Made by a program: the position numbers and the translations under genes. The notes below the pieces were generated by a model. It saw only the letters and a program-made list of their open reading frames with translations. It was not told where the DNA came from and made no database searches. From contig NZ_JAGJBZ010000001.1 in NCBI RefSeq assembly GCF_020010925.1, positions 558,001 to 622,000 of the forward strand: 64,000 bases of DNA. The letters are read 5' to 3'. Within the stretch, counting starts at the first letter, position 1. Every line of letters begins with the position of its first letter. Of the stretch, positions 58,111-64,000 are shown in pieces. The stretch comes from Streptomyces griseiscabiei. GTDB taxonomy: Bacteria; Actinomycetota; Actinomycetes; Streptomycetales; Streptomycetaceae.

Positions 58111-59124
58111 TCAGGGCGCGTCGGTCGCGTCGGTCGTGCCGGTCGTGCCGGTCGCGTCGGTCGCGTCGGTCGCGTCGGTCGCGTCGACGACGGGGGTGTG
58201 CTGGGCCCCGAGGTCGATCCGGCCGTCCGCCGTGGCGATGGTCGCGGTGATCACATCGCCCTCGCGCAGATAACGGGGGTTGCGGGCCTGGCTCCTGAAG
58301 AACGCCTTCCACCTCACCGCGGGCGGCAGCAGCGCGCCGGCCTTCTCGACCACCTTGGGCGGCGCCTTCAGGGCCGTGCCGCCGGGGGTGCCGGTGAGCA
58401 GCAGGTCCCCGGGGGCGAGGGCCTGGAAGCGGGCCAGCAGCGTCAGGGCCCGCGCCGGGCGGACGATCATGTCGGCGAGGGTGCGGTCCTGCCGCAGGTC
58501 GCCGTTGACGGCCAACCGCAGCCGCAGGTCGAGGAGTCGGTCGAAGTCCTCCGGCTCCAGCAGGGTCAGATGGGGACCGGTCGGGGTGAAGGTCGGGTAG
58601 GACTTGCTCTCGTAGAACTGTGTCTTCGTCAGCTGGACGTCCCGTCCGCTGATGTCGTTCGTGATCACGAGCCCGGCGACGTACGAGGGCAGGTCCCGCT
58701 CCCCGACGACCGTGCCGACGGGCAGCGGTGCGCCCATGACCAGGCCGAGTTCGATCTCGTAGTCGAGGAACTCGATGTGCGCCGGGCGGACGACCGGCTC
58801 GCCGGGGCCGCTCACCGAGCCGGACGCCTTGCGGAAGAAGGCGGGCGGGATGTCACCGGTGAAGCCCGATTCGCGGGCGTGGCTGCGGTAGTTGACCATC
58901 TGGGCGACGACCCGGCAGGGGGTGGTGACCGGGGAGAGCGCGGTCAGCTCGGCGAGGTGCGTACCGGCCTCGCCGGAGTGCGCGGCCTCCCGTGCCGCCT
59001 CCCGTACGGCCTCCCGGTCCGCCAGGAGTTCGGCGGTGGTGACGGCCCCGGTGGCGACGGGGACGGCCCGCTCGCCGAGGGCGACCCACCAGCCTCCCTC
59101 GGTGCGCAGCACGTTGGTGCTCAT
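58111..59124 (-). CDS. Fumarylacetoacetate hydrolase family enzyme
   Basis: 337 residues. EFLDYEIELGLVMGAPLP near residue 128 holds the metal-binding glutamates, LVITNDISGRDVQ the conserved Asp, and QFYESKSYPTFTPTGPHL the Lys and following catalytic region; DLLLTGTPGGTA is a late signature. Members cleave C-C bonds of ring-fission products, or decarboxylate or isomerise them, after extradiol cleavage. The last 25 residues are a DATDAT...TDAP tail encoded by a 9-bp minisatellite, with no counterpart in the family. It overlaps the dioxygenase gene by 4 bp. Confidence 0.9.
   Translation of the reverse strand: MSTNVLRTEGGWWVALGERAVPVATGAVTTAELLADREAVREAAREAAHSGEAGTHLAELTALSPVTTPCRVVAQMVNYRSHARESGFTGDIPPAFFRKASGSVSGPGEPVVRPAHIEFLDYEIELGLVMGAPLPVGTVVGERDLPSYVAGLVITNDISGRDVQLTKTQFYESKSYPTFTPTGPHLTLLEPEDFDRLLDLRLRLAVNGDLRQDRTLADMIVRPARALTLLARFQALAPGDLLLTGTPGGTALKAPPKVVEKAGALLPPAVRWKAFFRSQARNPRYLREGDVITATIATADGRIDLGAQHTPVVDATDATDATDATGTTGTTDATDAP
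58118..58189. repeat. 9-bp minisatellite in the 3' end of the FAH gene
   Basis: Eight units of gcgtcggtc or gtgccggtc in phase, with the last unit ending in cgacg. Because nine is a multiple of three, unit gain or loss only changes the length of the DATDAT-type tail of the protein. Such tracts are prone to slippage. Confidence 0.85.
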
Positions 59125-60239
59125 GAGTTCACGGCTTTCAGCAGGCCCAGCAGTCGGGCGGGGTCGAGTTCGTTGTCACCGCGCAGGGCGTGCAGCACCT
59201 CGCGCAATCTGGCCGGGGACGGCGTGGCACCGAGGAAGTCGCGGGTGGCGGGCGGGCCCCACTGGGCCAGGCCGCTGGTCGACATGGGCGCCCAGCCGGG
59301 TTCGAGGTCGCGGGAGAAGAGGTCGCCGTCCGCGAAGTGCTCCAGCATGAGGTGGTCGGGGTCGCGCCAGTAGTCGAAGAGCTGGCTGCCCTGGATGTGC
59401 CGCCCGATGCCCCAGCTGCGCCGGTGGCCGCGCTCGGCCAGGTACTCGCCGCCGGCCGCGATCGAGTCCAGGTCGGTGACCTGGTAGGCCGAGTGGACAT
59501 AGCCGCTGCCCGGTCCCAGGTGCATCGCCAGGGTGTGGTGGTCGACGGCCAGTGAGCCCTGGTCGCAGCGCATGAACGCCATCGTCGGACCGCGGCCGCG
59601 CTGCCCGTCCAGGAACAGGAAGTCGGAGACGATCAGGCCGAGGGTGTCCAGGTACCAGTCGAGGGCGCGGGCGAACACCCGTGTCTCCAGGACCACATGG
59701 CCCAGCCGCTGGATCCGCGACGGCTCACGCGGTGGCCGCTGGGTGGCGTCGACCCGGCGGTGTTCGGTGCCGGAGTTCAGGGTGAGCGCCCGCTGTCCGG
59801 GCAGCTCGGGCAGGCTCTCGGCGCAGTGCACCACCCGTACCGGCAGGCCCGACGGGTCCAGCAGGTCGACGGCGCGCCCGCCTCCGGGTACGTCCGTGTC
59901 CCGTACGGCGGTGCCGGTGGCGCGGGCCAGCCGGTCCAGGTCCCCCCGCTCGGCCGCCCGGAACGCCGGGCCGACGAAACGGGACGTACGGCCGCGCCGG
60001 ACGACCACGCAGGGCGGGCCCCCGAAGGTGCCGCGCAGCCACAGCTCCTGCGCGCCGCGGACGGCGGTGCCGAATCCGAAGTCATGGGCGAAGACCTCCG
60101 CGCGGTCCAGGTCGGGCTTCTCGAACTCCAGCCAGGCCAGGTCCGCCACCTTGATCACGGGGTTTCTGGACCGGCCGGGATGCTCGCCGCGCAGGGCGCC
60201 CCGCTCACTGTGGAGGTCCTGGTGGGCTGTCTGGGACAT
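59121..60239 (-). CDS. Type I extradiol ring-cleavage dioxygenase (VOC fold)
   Basis: 372 residues. The N-terminal VOC unit (KVADLAWLEFEKPDLDRAEVFAHDFGFG) is degenerate; the C-terminal unit carries the iron(II) ligands: His in LGHVVLETRVFARALDWY, His in SGYVHSAYQVTDL and Glu in DHLMLEHFADGDLF. This resembles 2,3-dihydroxybiphenyl- and catechol-2,3-dioxygenase-type enzymes, which open the ring next to the diol. It is first in an operon with the FAH hydrolase and MhpA-like hydroxylase genes, and its promoter region is shared with the divergent TetR gene. Confidence 0.9.
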   Translation of the reverse strand: MSQTAHQDLHSERGALRGEHPGRSRNPVIKVADLAWLEFEKPDLDRAEVFAHDFGFGTAVRGAQELWLRGTFGGPPCVVVRRGRTSRFVGPAFRAAERGDLDRLARATGTAVRDTDVPGGGRAVDLLDPSGLPVRVVHCAESLPELPGQRALTLNSGTEHRRVDATQRPPREPSRIQRLGHVVLETRVFARALDWYLDTLGLIVSDFLFLDGQRGRGPTMAFMRCDQGSLAVDHHTLAMHLGPGSGYVHSAYQVTDLDSIAAGGEYLAERGHRRSWGIGRHIQGSQLFDYWRDPDHLMLEHFADGDLFSRDLEPGWAPMSTSGLAQWGPPATRDFLGATPSPARLREVLHALRGDNELDPARLLGLLKAVNS

Positions 60240-60260
60240 GGTGTCGTCCTCCGAGCAACA

Positions 60261-60357
60261 TGGTCGATTTCATCGGTCGAGTGATTGATTGATGAAATCA
60301 TCAAGTTTGATGCAGTGCTCGTCAAGGGGGCGACCAGGCCAAGTGATGGATTCATCA
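60261..60357. promoter_or_regulatory. Three related TGATGAAATCATCA-type operators between the dioxygenase and TetR genes
   Basis: The perfect dyad TTGATGA-AA-TCATCAA lies at 60289-60304. A similar element, read on the other strand, is at about 60261-60275 (CCGATGAAATCGACCA), and TGATGGATTCATCA lies at about 60343-60356. The spacing covers the whole divergent region, so the TetR protein probably represses both the catabolic operon and itself. Confidence 0.65.
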
Positions 60358-60397
60358 GAACTGCGACCGGCTTCGCCGCCGTGGCTAGACTCGGCGT

Positions 60398-61039
60398 ATG
60401 TCGACGTCAGCCCCGCCCAGCAACCGCTTCGAACGACGGCGCGCCGAGACCCGCCGGGCGCTGGTGCGCGCGGCACGGCGGATCCTCGCGGAGACCGGTG
60501 ACACCGGCGCCAGCATCCAGACGATCGCCGAGCGCGCGGATGTCGGTTTCGGCTCCTTCTACAACCACTTCTCGTCGAAGGCGGAGCTGTTCGACGCGGC
60601 GGTGGCGGACGCGCTGGAGGAGTTCGGCCGGACCTTCGACGAGTGGCTGACCGGTATCGACGATCCGGCGGAACTGATCGCGGCCGGCTTCCGGTTCAGC
60701 GTCCGGATGGTCGACTCGCACCCGGAGCTGATGCAGGTCCTGCGCCACCGGGGTCTCCAGCACATCCACTCCGACCAGGGACTGGCGCCCCGTGCGCTGC
60801 GCGACCTCCAGGTCGGCATCGCCTCCGGCCGCTTCCTGCCGTCCGACCCGGTCGTCACGCTCGCCGCGATGGGCGGCTCCCTGGTCGCCCTGGTCGAGCT
60901 GCGCTTCAACCGCCCTGACCTCGACCCCGACGAGGCCGCCGCCGACCTGGCCGAGCTGGTCCTGCGCATGCTGGGCGTCCCCCCGGACGAGGCCCGTGCC
61001 GTCGCCCGGCGCCCGTTGCCCGGGGGCGCGACCGGCTGA
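60398..61039 (+). CDS. TetR/AcrR family regulator of the aromatic operon
   Basis: 213 residues. The TetR helix-turn-helix is at about 10-60 (RRRAETRRALVRAARRILAETGDTGASIQTIAERADVGFGSFYNHFSSKAELFDAAV), and the rest is an all-helical ligand-binding domain. It is divergent from the dioxygenase-FAH-hydroxylase operon across 158 bp that contains the three operators above. The inducing ligand is likely an aromatic acid or a ring-cleavage product. Confidence 0.92.
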   Translation: MSTSAPPSNRFERRRAETRRALVRAARRILAETGDTGASIQTIAERADVGFGSFYNHFSSKAELFDAAVADALEEFGRTFDEWLTGIDDPAELIAAGFRFSVRMVDSHPELMQVLRHRGLQHIHSDQGLAPRALRDLQVGIASGRFLPSDPVVTLAAMGGSLVALVELRFNRPDLDPDEAAADLAELVLRMLGVPPDEARAVARRPLPGGATG

Positions 61040-61070
61040 AGGGGATCTGGGCCGAGGGTGCGTCGGCGGG

Positions 61071-61213
61071 TGCGGGTGGGTGGGGGCTGGTCGCGCAGTT
61101 CCCCGCGCCCCTGAAAAGCAGGGGCTGCGCCCCTGCTTTTCGCCATGAAAGGGCCGCAGGCCTCTTTCAGGGGCGCGGGGAACTGCGCGAGAAGCCCCCA
61201 CCCACCCGCACCC
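61071..61213. repeat. Dispersed palindromic repeat, two-armed and intact
   Basis: Left arm cgcgcagttccccgcgcccc (from about 61092) and right arm ggggcgcggggaactgcgcg (to about 61190) are inverse, with flanks gggtgcgggtgggt and acccacccgcaccc extending the stem. The interior holds a second hairpin (gaaaagcagggg/cccctgcttttc, 61112-61141). It sits between two convergent genes, so it is suited as a bidirectional terminator. Confidence 0.88.
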
Positions 61214-61226
61214 GAACCACCGCCCC

Positions 61227-62828
61227 TCACACCCCGGCTTCGACGCGCTCCGTCCCCTCCCCCACAGCCCCCTTCTTCCCGAAGCCCCACCGCCCCGGCA
61301 GCACCGCGAGGACGATCATCGTCCCGGCGGCCATGATGATCCCGCCGATCAGGCTGGTCTGGGCGACACCGTGCGCGAAGGCCTGGTGGACGGCGTCCAC
61401 GACCGCCTGCGCCTGCTGGGGACCGGCGGACGGGTCCTGGGCGACACGCTCGGCGACGGCCAGGCCCCCACCGACGGAGTCCTTGGCCGTGTCCATCGCC
61501 GCCGCCGGAAGCCGGTCGCCGACCAGGCCGGTCAGCTCGTCCCGGTAGGCCGTGCCCAGCAGCGAGCCCAGCACCGCGATACCCAGCGCGCCGCCGAGCT
61601 CCAGCGCGGTGTCGTTGGCACCGCCGCCGACGCCCAGCTCGGACTCGGGGAAGGAGTCCATGATCGTGTCGGTGGCCGGGGAGACGCTCAGCCCGATCGC
61701 GAAGCCCAGCATCATCATGGGCGCCAGGAAGTCGGCGTACGTCGAGCCCGTGTCGACCGCGGTGAGCAGGAACACGCCCGCCGTGCCGATGACCATGCCG
61801 GTCACGACCATCGCCTTCACGCCCAGCCTCGGCGTCAGCCTCCCGGTGACCACGGCCCCGAGGAACACCGCACCGGCCAGCGGCAGCAGCCGTACCCCGG
61901 TGTCCAGGGCGTCGTAGCCGAGGACGAACTGCAGGAACTGGGTGGAGTAGTAGATCGCGCCGAACGTACCGAAGAAGAAGAACAGCACCGCCAGCATCGA
62001 GCCGCTGAAGGGCCGCTGCGCGAACTTGCGGACGTCCAGCATCGGGTGCGGGTGCCGCAGCTCCCAGGCGACGAAGGCGAGCAGACCGGCACCGGCGACG
62101 ACGGCCGCGGCGACGGGACCGGCGCCCCAGCCGAAGTGCGGGCCCTCGATGGCCGCGTACACCAGCGATCCGACGGAGACGATCGACAGCAGACCGCCGA
62201 CGTAGTCGATCCGGCCCATCCCCTCCGCCTTCGACGGCGGCACCAGGACGAGCGCGCCGACGACGGCGACGAGCGCGATGGGCACATTGATCAGGAACGT
62301 CGATCCCCAGGCGTGGTCCTCCAGGAGCCGGCCGGCCACCAGCGGGCCCACGGCGATCGCCAGCCCCGAGGTCGCGGTCCAGGCGGTGATCGCCTTGACC
62401 CGCTCGCTCCGGGGGAAGGTCGCGACCAGCAGCGACAGCGTGGCGGGCATCACGACCGCCGCGCCGACCCCCATGATCGCGCGGGCCGCGATGACCAGTG
62501 AGGTCTCGTCGACCAGGCTGCCCATCACCGAACCGCCCGCGAAGATCACCAACCCGGTGACCAGCGCGCCGCGCCGGCTGTACTTGTCGCCGATCGAACC
62601 CAGCACCAGCATCAGCGCCGCGTACGGGACGGTGTAGCCGTCGACGACCCACTGCAGATCACTGCTGCTCAGCCCCAGATCGGTGGTCATGTCGGGGGCG
62701 GCGACGATCAGCGACGTGTTCGCCATCACCACGATCAGCAGGCTCAGGCACAGCACGAGCAGCGCCCACCAGCGCCGTGCGTACGGCCCGGTCATCTTCT
62801 CCACGGGGGTGTTCGCGAGGAAGGGCAT
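61227..62828 (-). CDS. MFS drug exporter, DHA2 (EmrB/QacA) type
   Basis: 533 residues with fourteen hydrophobic segments. VVDGYTVPYAALMLVLGSIGDKYSRRGALVTGLVIFAGG contains the MFS motif A loop (GDKYSRR), and IMGVGAAVVMPATLSLLVATFPRSERVKAITAWTATSGLAIAVGPLVAGRLL the motif C region typical of antiporters. Drug:proton antiporters of this group expel antibiotics, dyes or metabolites. It is divergent from a TetR gene with twin operator-like sites in the shared region, a common resistance arrangement. The substrate is unknown. Confidence 0.92.
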   Translation of the reverse strand: MPFLANTPVEKMTGPYARRWWALLVLCLSLLIVVMANTSLIVAAPDMTTDLGLSSSDLQWVVDGYTVPYAALMLVLGSIGDKYSRRGALVTGLVIFAGGSVMGSLVDETSLVIAARAIMGVGAAVVMPATLSLLVATFPRSERVKAITAWTATSGLAIAVGPLVAGRLLEDHAWGSTFLINVPIALVAVVGALVLVPPSKAEGMGRIDYVGGLLSIVSVGSLVYAAIEGPHFGWGAGPVAAAVVAGAGLLAFVAWELRHPHPMLDVRKFAQRPFSGSMLAVLFFFFGTFGAIYYSTQFLQFVLGYDALDTGVRLLPLAGAVFLGAVVTGRLTPRLGVKAMVVTGMVIGTAGVFLLTAVDTGSTYADFLAPMMMLGFAIGLSVSPATDTIMDSFPESELGVGGGANDTALELGGALGIAVLGSLLGTAYRDELTGLVGDRLPAAAMDTAKDSVGGGLAVAERVAQDPSAGPQQAQAVVDAVHQAFAHGVAQTSLIGGIIMAAGTMIVLAVLPGRWGFGKKGAVGEGTERVEAGV

Positions 62829-62871
62829 CGGAAGCTCCTAAAGGGACGGGGGGACGAGCGGCAGCACTTAA

Positions 62872-62916
62872 TTGCTCATCGATGTGCAGACTAGTTTATT
62901 GCCCATCGGTGTGCAA
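62872..62916. promoter_or_regulatory. Twin TetR operators between the MFS exporter and its regulator
   Basis: ttgctcatcgatgtgcag (62872-62889) and ttgcccatcggtgtgcaa (62899-62916) are direct repeats 27 bp apart, differing at three positions. Each is itself an imperfect palindrome of type TTGCnCATCGnTGnGCAA. The second continues into the promoter side of the regulator gene. Binding of the TetR protein to both is inferred from position. Confidence 0.65.
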
Positions 62917-62959
62917 CTATCGCGATATCTCTCCCTCCTCCCCCTCCCGAGGTGCCGAT

Positions 62960-63700
62960 GTGACCACCCGACCGGCACGGACACCGCCCCCGCCGCACCC
63001 GCCGCCGTACGCCCCACCACCCCCACCCGCGCCCCCACCCGCACCCCCACCCCTGCGCCGGGACGCCCGCGCCACCCGCGCCCGGATCCTGGAGGCGGCC
63101 CGGCGGGAGCTGACCCGCGACCCCGACAGCCGTCTGGAGGACATCGCCGGGGCCGCCGGTGTGGCCAGGCGCACGGTCTACGTCCACTTCGCCGGCCGGG
63201 CCGCGCTCGTCGAGGGCCTGGCCGCCGAGGCGGCGGAGGCGATCCGCCTCGCGGTCACGGGCGCCGCCGACGCGACCTCCGACGCCGCGACCTCCGACGC
63301 CGCGACCGACCTGGCGCGTCTGGTCCTCACCGTGTGGCCGGTCGGCGACCGCTTCCGCACCCTCATCCGGCTGGCCCGCCAGGACCTGGGCCCCGACCGC
63401 GTCAACGCCCTGCTGGCCCCGGCCCGCGATCTCGTCACCGGGGTCCTCGCCCGGGGCCAGCGGCAGGGCGCGTTCCAGACCACGGTCCCGCCCGACCCGC
63501 TCGGCCGCGCCATCGAGGCCCATCTGCTGGCCCTGCTCGACTGCGTCAACCGCGGCCTCTGGGCCGACGACGGCACCGGCGCCGCCACCGCGGCCCTGAT
63601 CGCCGCCGGGGTCGCCCCGGACACCGCCGCCACGAAGGTCGACGGCCTGCGGGGCCCCGCCTCCACCCGGGCGGCCACCACTGACACCCCGTTCCGCTGA
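62960..63700 (+). CDS. TetR family regulator of the MFS exporter
   Basis: 246 residues from the GTG at 62960 (AGGTG upstream); the true start may be further in. The first 30 residues are a poly-Pro/Ala tail (TPPPPHPPPYAPPPPPAPP). The helix-turn-helix is at about 33-80 (RRDARATRARILEAARRELTRDPDSRLEDIAGAAGVARRTVYVHFAGRAALVEGLA). The remaining part is an all-helical effector domain with a short Asp/Ala/Thr repeat (ADATSDAATSDAATDL, about 95-110) from a duplicated DNA motif. It is divergent from the exporter gene. Confidence 0.88.
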   Translation: MTTRPARTPPPPHPPPYAPPPPPAPPPAPPPLRRDARATRARILEAARRELTRDPDSRLEDIAGAAGVARRTVYVHFAGRAALVEGLAAEAAEAIRLAVTGAADATSDAATSDAATDLARLVLTVWPVGDRFRTLIRLARQDLGPDRVNALLAPARDLVTGVLARGQRQGAFQTTVPPDPLGRAIEAHLLALLDCVNRGLWADDGTGAATAALIAAGVAPDTAATKVDGLRGPASTRAATTDTPFR

Positions 63701-63711
63701 AGGGAAGACCC

Positions 63712-64000
63712 GTGTACCGATCCCGCCGCGACGCCGACTTGGGCTACGACTATGCGTACGAACCCGGCGACGGCCCGACGTACGACCCGCAGGACCCGCC
63801 ACCTCCCCGCGACCGGCGGGCGACCTGGGGCAGCGACTCCACTCCCCGCCCCCACCGTCGGCGCCGGCGCCCGCTCGCGATCGCCGCCGCCTCGCTGGCC
63901 GCCCTGGTCCTCGCCCCCGTCGCGGTCGACGGGGCCGTGGCCGCGCGGATCGAGTCACGTACGGCGGAGGCCTTCCAGAAGGGCATGGGCACGCCCGCCC
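63712..64000 (+). CDS. Partial gene: membrane-anchored protein, possibly DUF2993/LmeA-like
   Basis: The frame opens at a GTG (63712) after AAGGGAAG, 11 bp beyond the TetR stop, and runs off the window after 96 codons. The visible part is a Tyr/Asp/Pro-rich, negatively and then positively charged N-terminus (RRDADLGYDYAYEPGDGP, HRRRRRPLAIAAASLAALVLAPVAVDGAVAARIESRTAEAFQKGMG). A single hydrophobic segment followed by VAARIESRTAEAFQ is the usual beginning of DUF2993 proteins, which resemble the mycobacterial lipomannan elongation factor LmeA. The assignment is tentative because the conserved domain lies beyond the window. Confidence 0.55.
   Translation, partial: MYRSRRDADLGYDYAYEPGDGPTYDPQDPPPPRDRRATWGSDSTPRPHRRRRRPLAIAAASLAALVLAPVAVDGAVAARIESRTAEAFQKGMGTPA

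Noticed and set aside
1..64000. tRNA, rRNA and classical riboswitches
   Set aside because: No cloverleaf with CCA-type end, rRNA-like stretch or conserved aptamer pattern could be recognised by reading; weak candidates were not listed.

Overview
The window is a high-GC actinobacterial chromosome segment, almost certainly from a Streptomyces. The grounds are very strong third-position G/C, frequent GTG starts, many ATGA/GTGA start-stop overlaps, twin-arginine exported enzymes, an Mbl-type actin homologue, and several copies of the dispersed streptomycete palindrome built around a GCGCAGTTCCCCGCGCCCC core. I saw no rRNA, tRNA or CRISPR array. The last gene is cut by the window end.

Layout. 0.2-4.3 kb: a secreted intradiol dioxygenase-like protein, a TSUP permease with an Rrf2 regulator, and a GH51 arabinofuranosidase. 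4.6-7.3 kb: a translationally coupled trio of HTH regulator, ImmA/IrrE-like metallopeptidase and MAB_1171c-like membrane protein, preceded by twin operator-like palindromes. 7.3-13.2 kb: SMP-30 lactonase/IclR pair, an IS5-type element inside a dispersed repeat, a 24-bp tandem array, PucR, DUF2613 and DUF3068. 13.4-24.6 kb: a tightly overlapping surface-glycan cluster (glycosyltransferase, methyltransferases, giant AftD/DUF3367-like membrane arabinosyltransferase homologue, condensation-like acyltransferase, DMT transporter, Trm112-like protein, FkbM). 25-34 kb: MEDS-STAS and anti-sigma-type kinase pair, LuxR-type ATPase regulator, ATP-grasp enzyme, DUF3152 metallopeptidase, a MerR-PP2C fusion, and an AbiEii-type nucleotidyltransferase with a duplicated-domain partner. 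33.9-39.3 kb: a malonate uptake and activation operon (FadR-type regulator, MatC, MatB, fused carboxyltransferase). 39.5 kb: mbl.

40.8-51.0 kb is the most interesting part. It holds a SLOG-domain sensor convergent with a SLATT/DUF4231 membrane protein, then a complete FxSxx-COOH system: a 59-residue precursor ending F-T-S-S-I, a long intercistronic hairpin, the radical SAM maturase FxsB, an AAC(3)-like acetyltransferase, the TIR-like FxsC and the giant ParA/TIR/NB-ARC/TPR protein FxsT. The layout reads as a peptide-modification module wired to signalling or conflict-type STAND and TIR proteins; its function is, to my knowledge, not established.

51-64 kb: alpha/beta hydrolase, Tat-exported flavin dehydrogenase, GNAT, cyclase-family enzyme with LysR, an aromatic meta-cleavage operon (MhpA-like hydroxylase, FAH hydrolase, extradiol dioxygenase) facing its TetR regulator across clear operators, and an MFS drug exporter divergent from a second TetR with twin operators. 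Two copies of the dispersed palindrome lie inside reading frames, and a roughly 220-bp tandem duplication sits between the LysR and MhpA genes.
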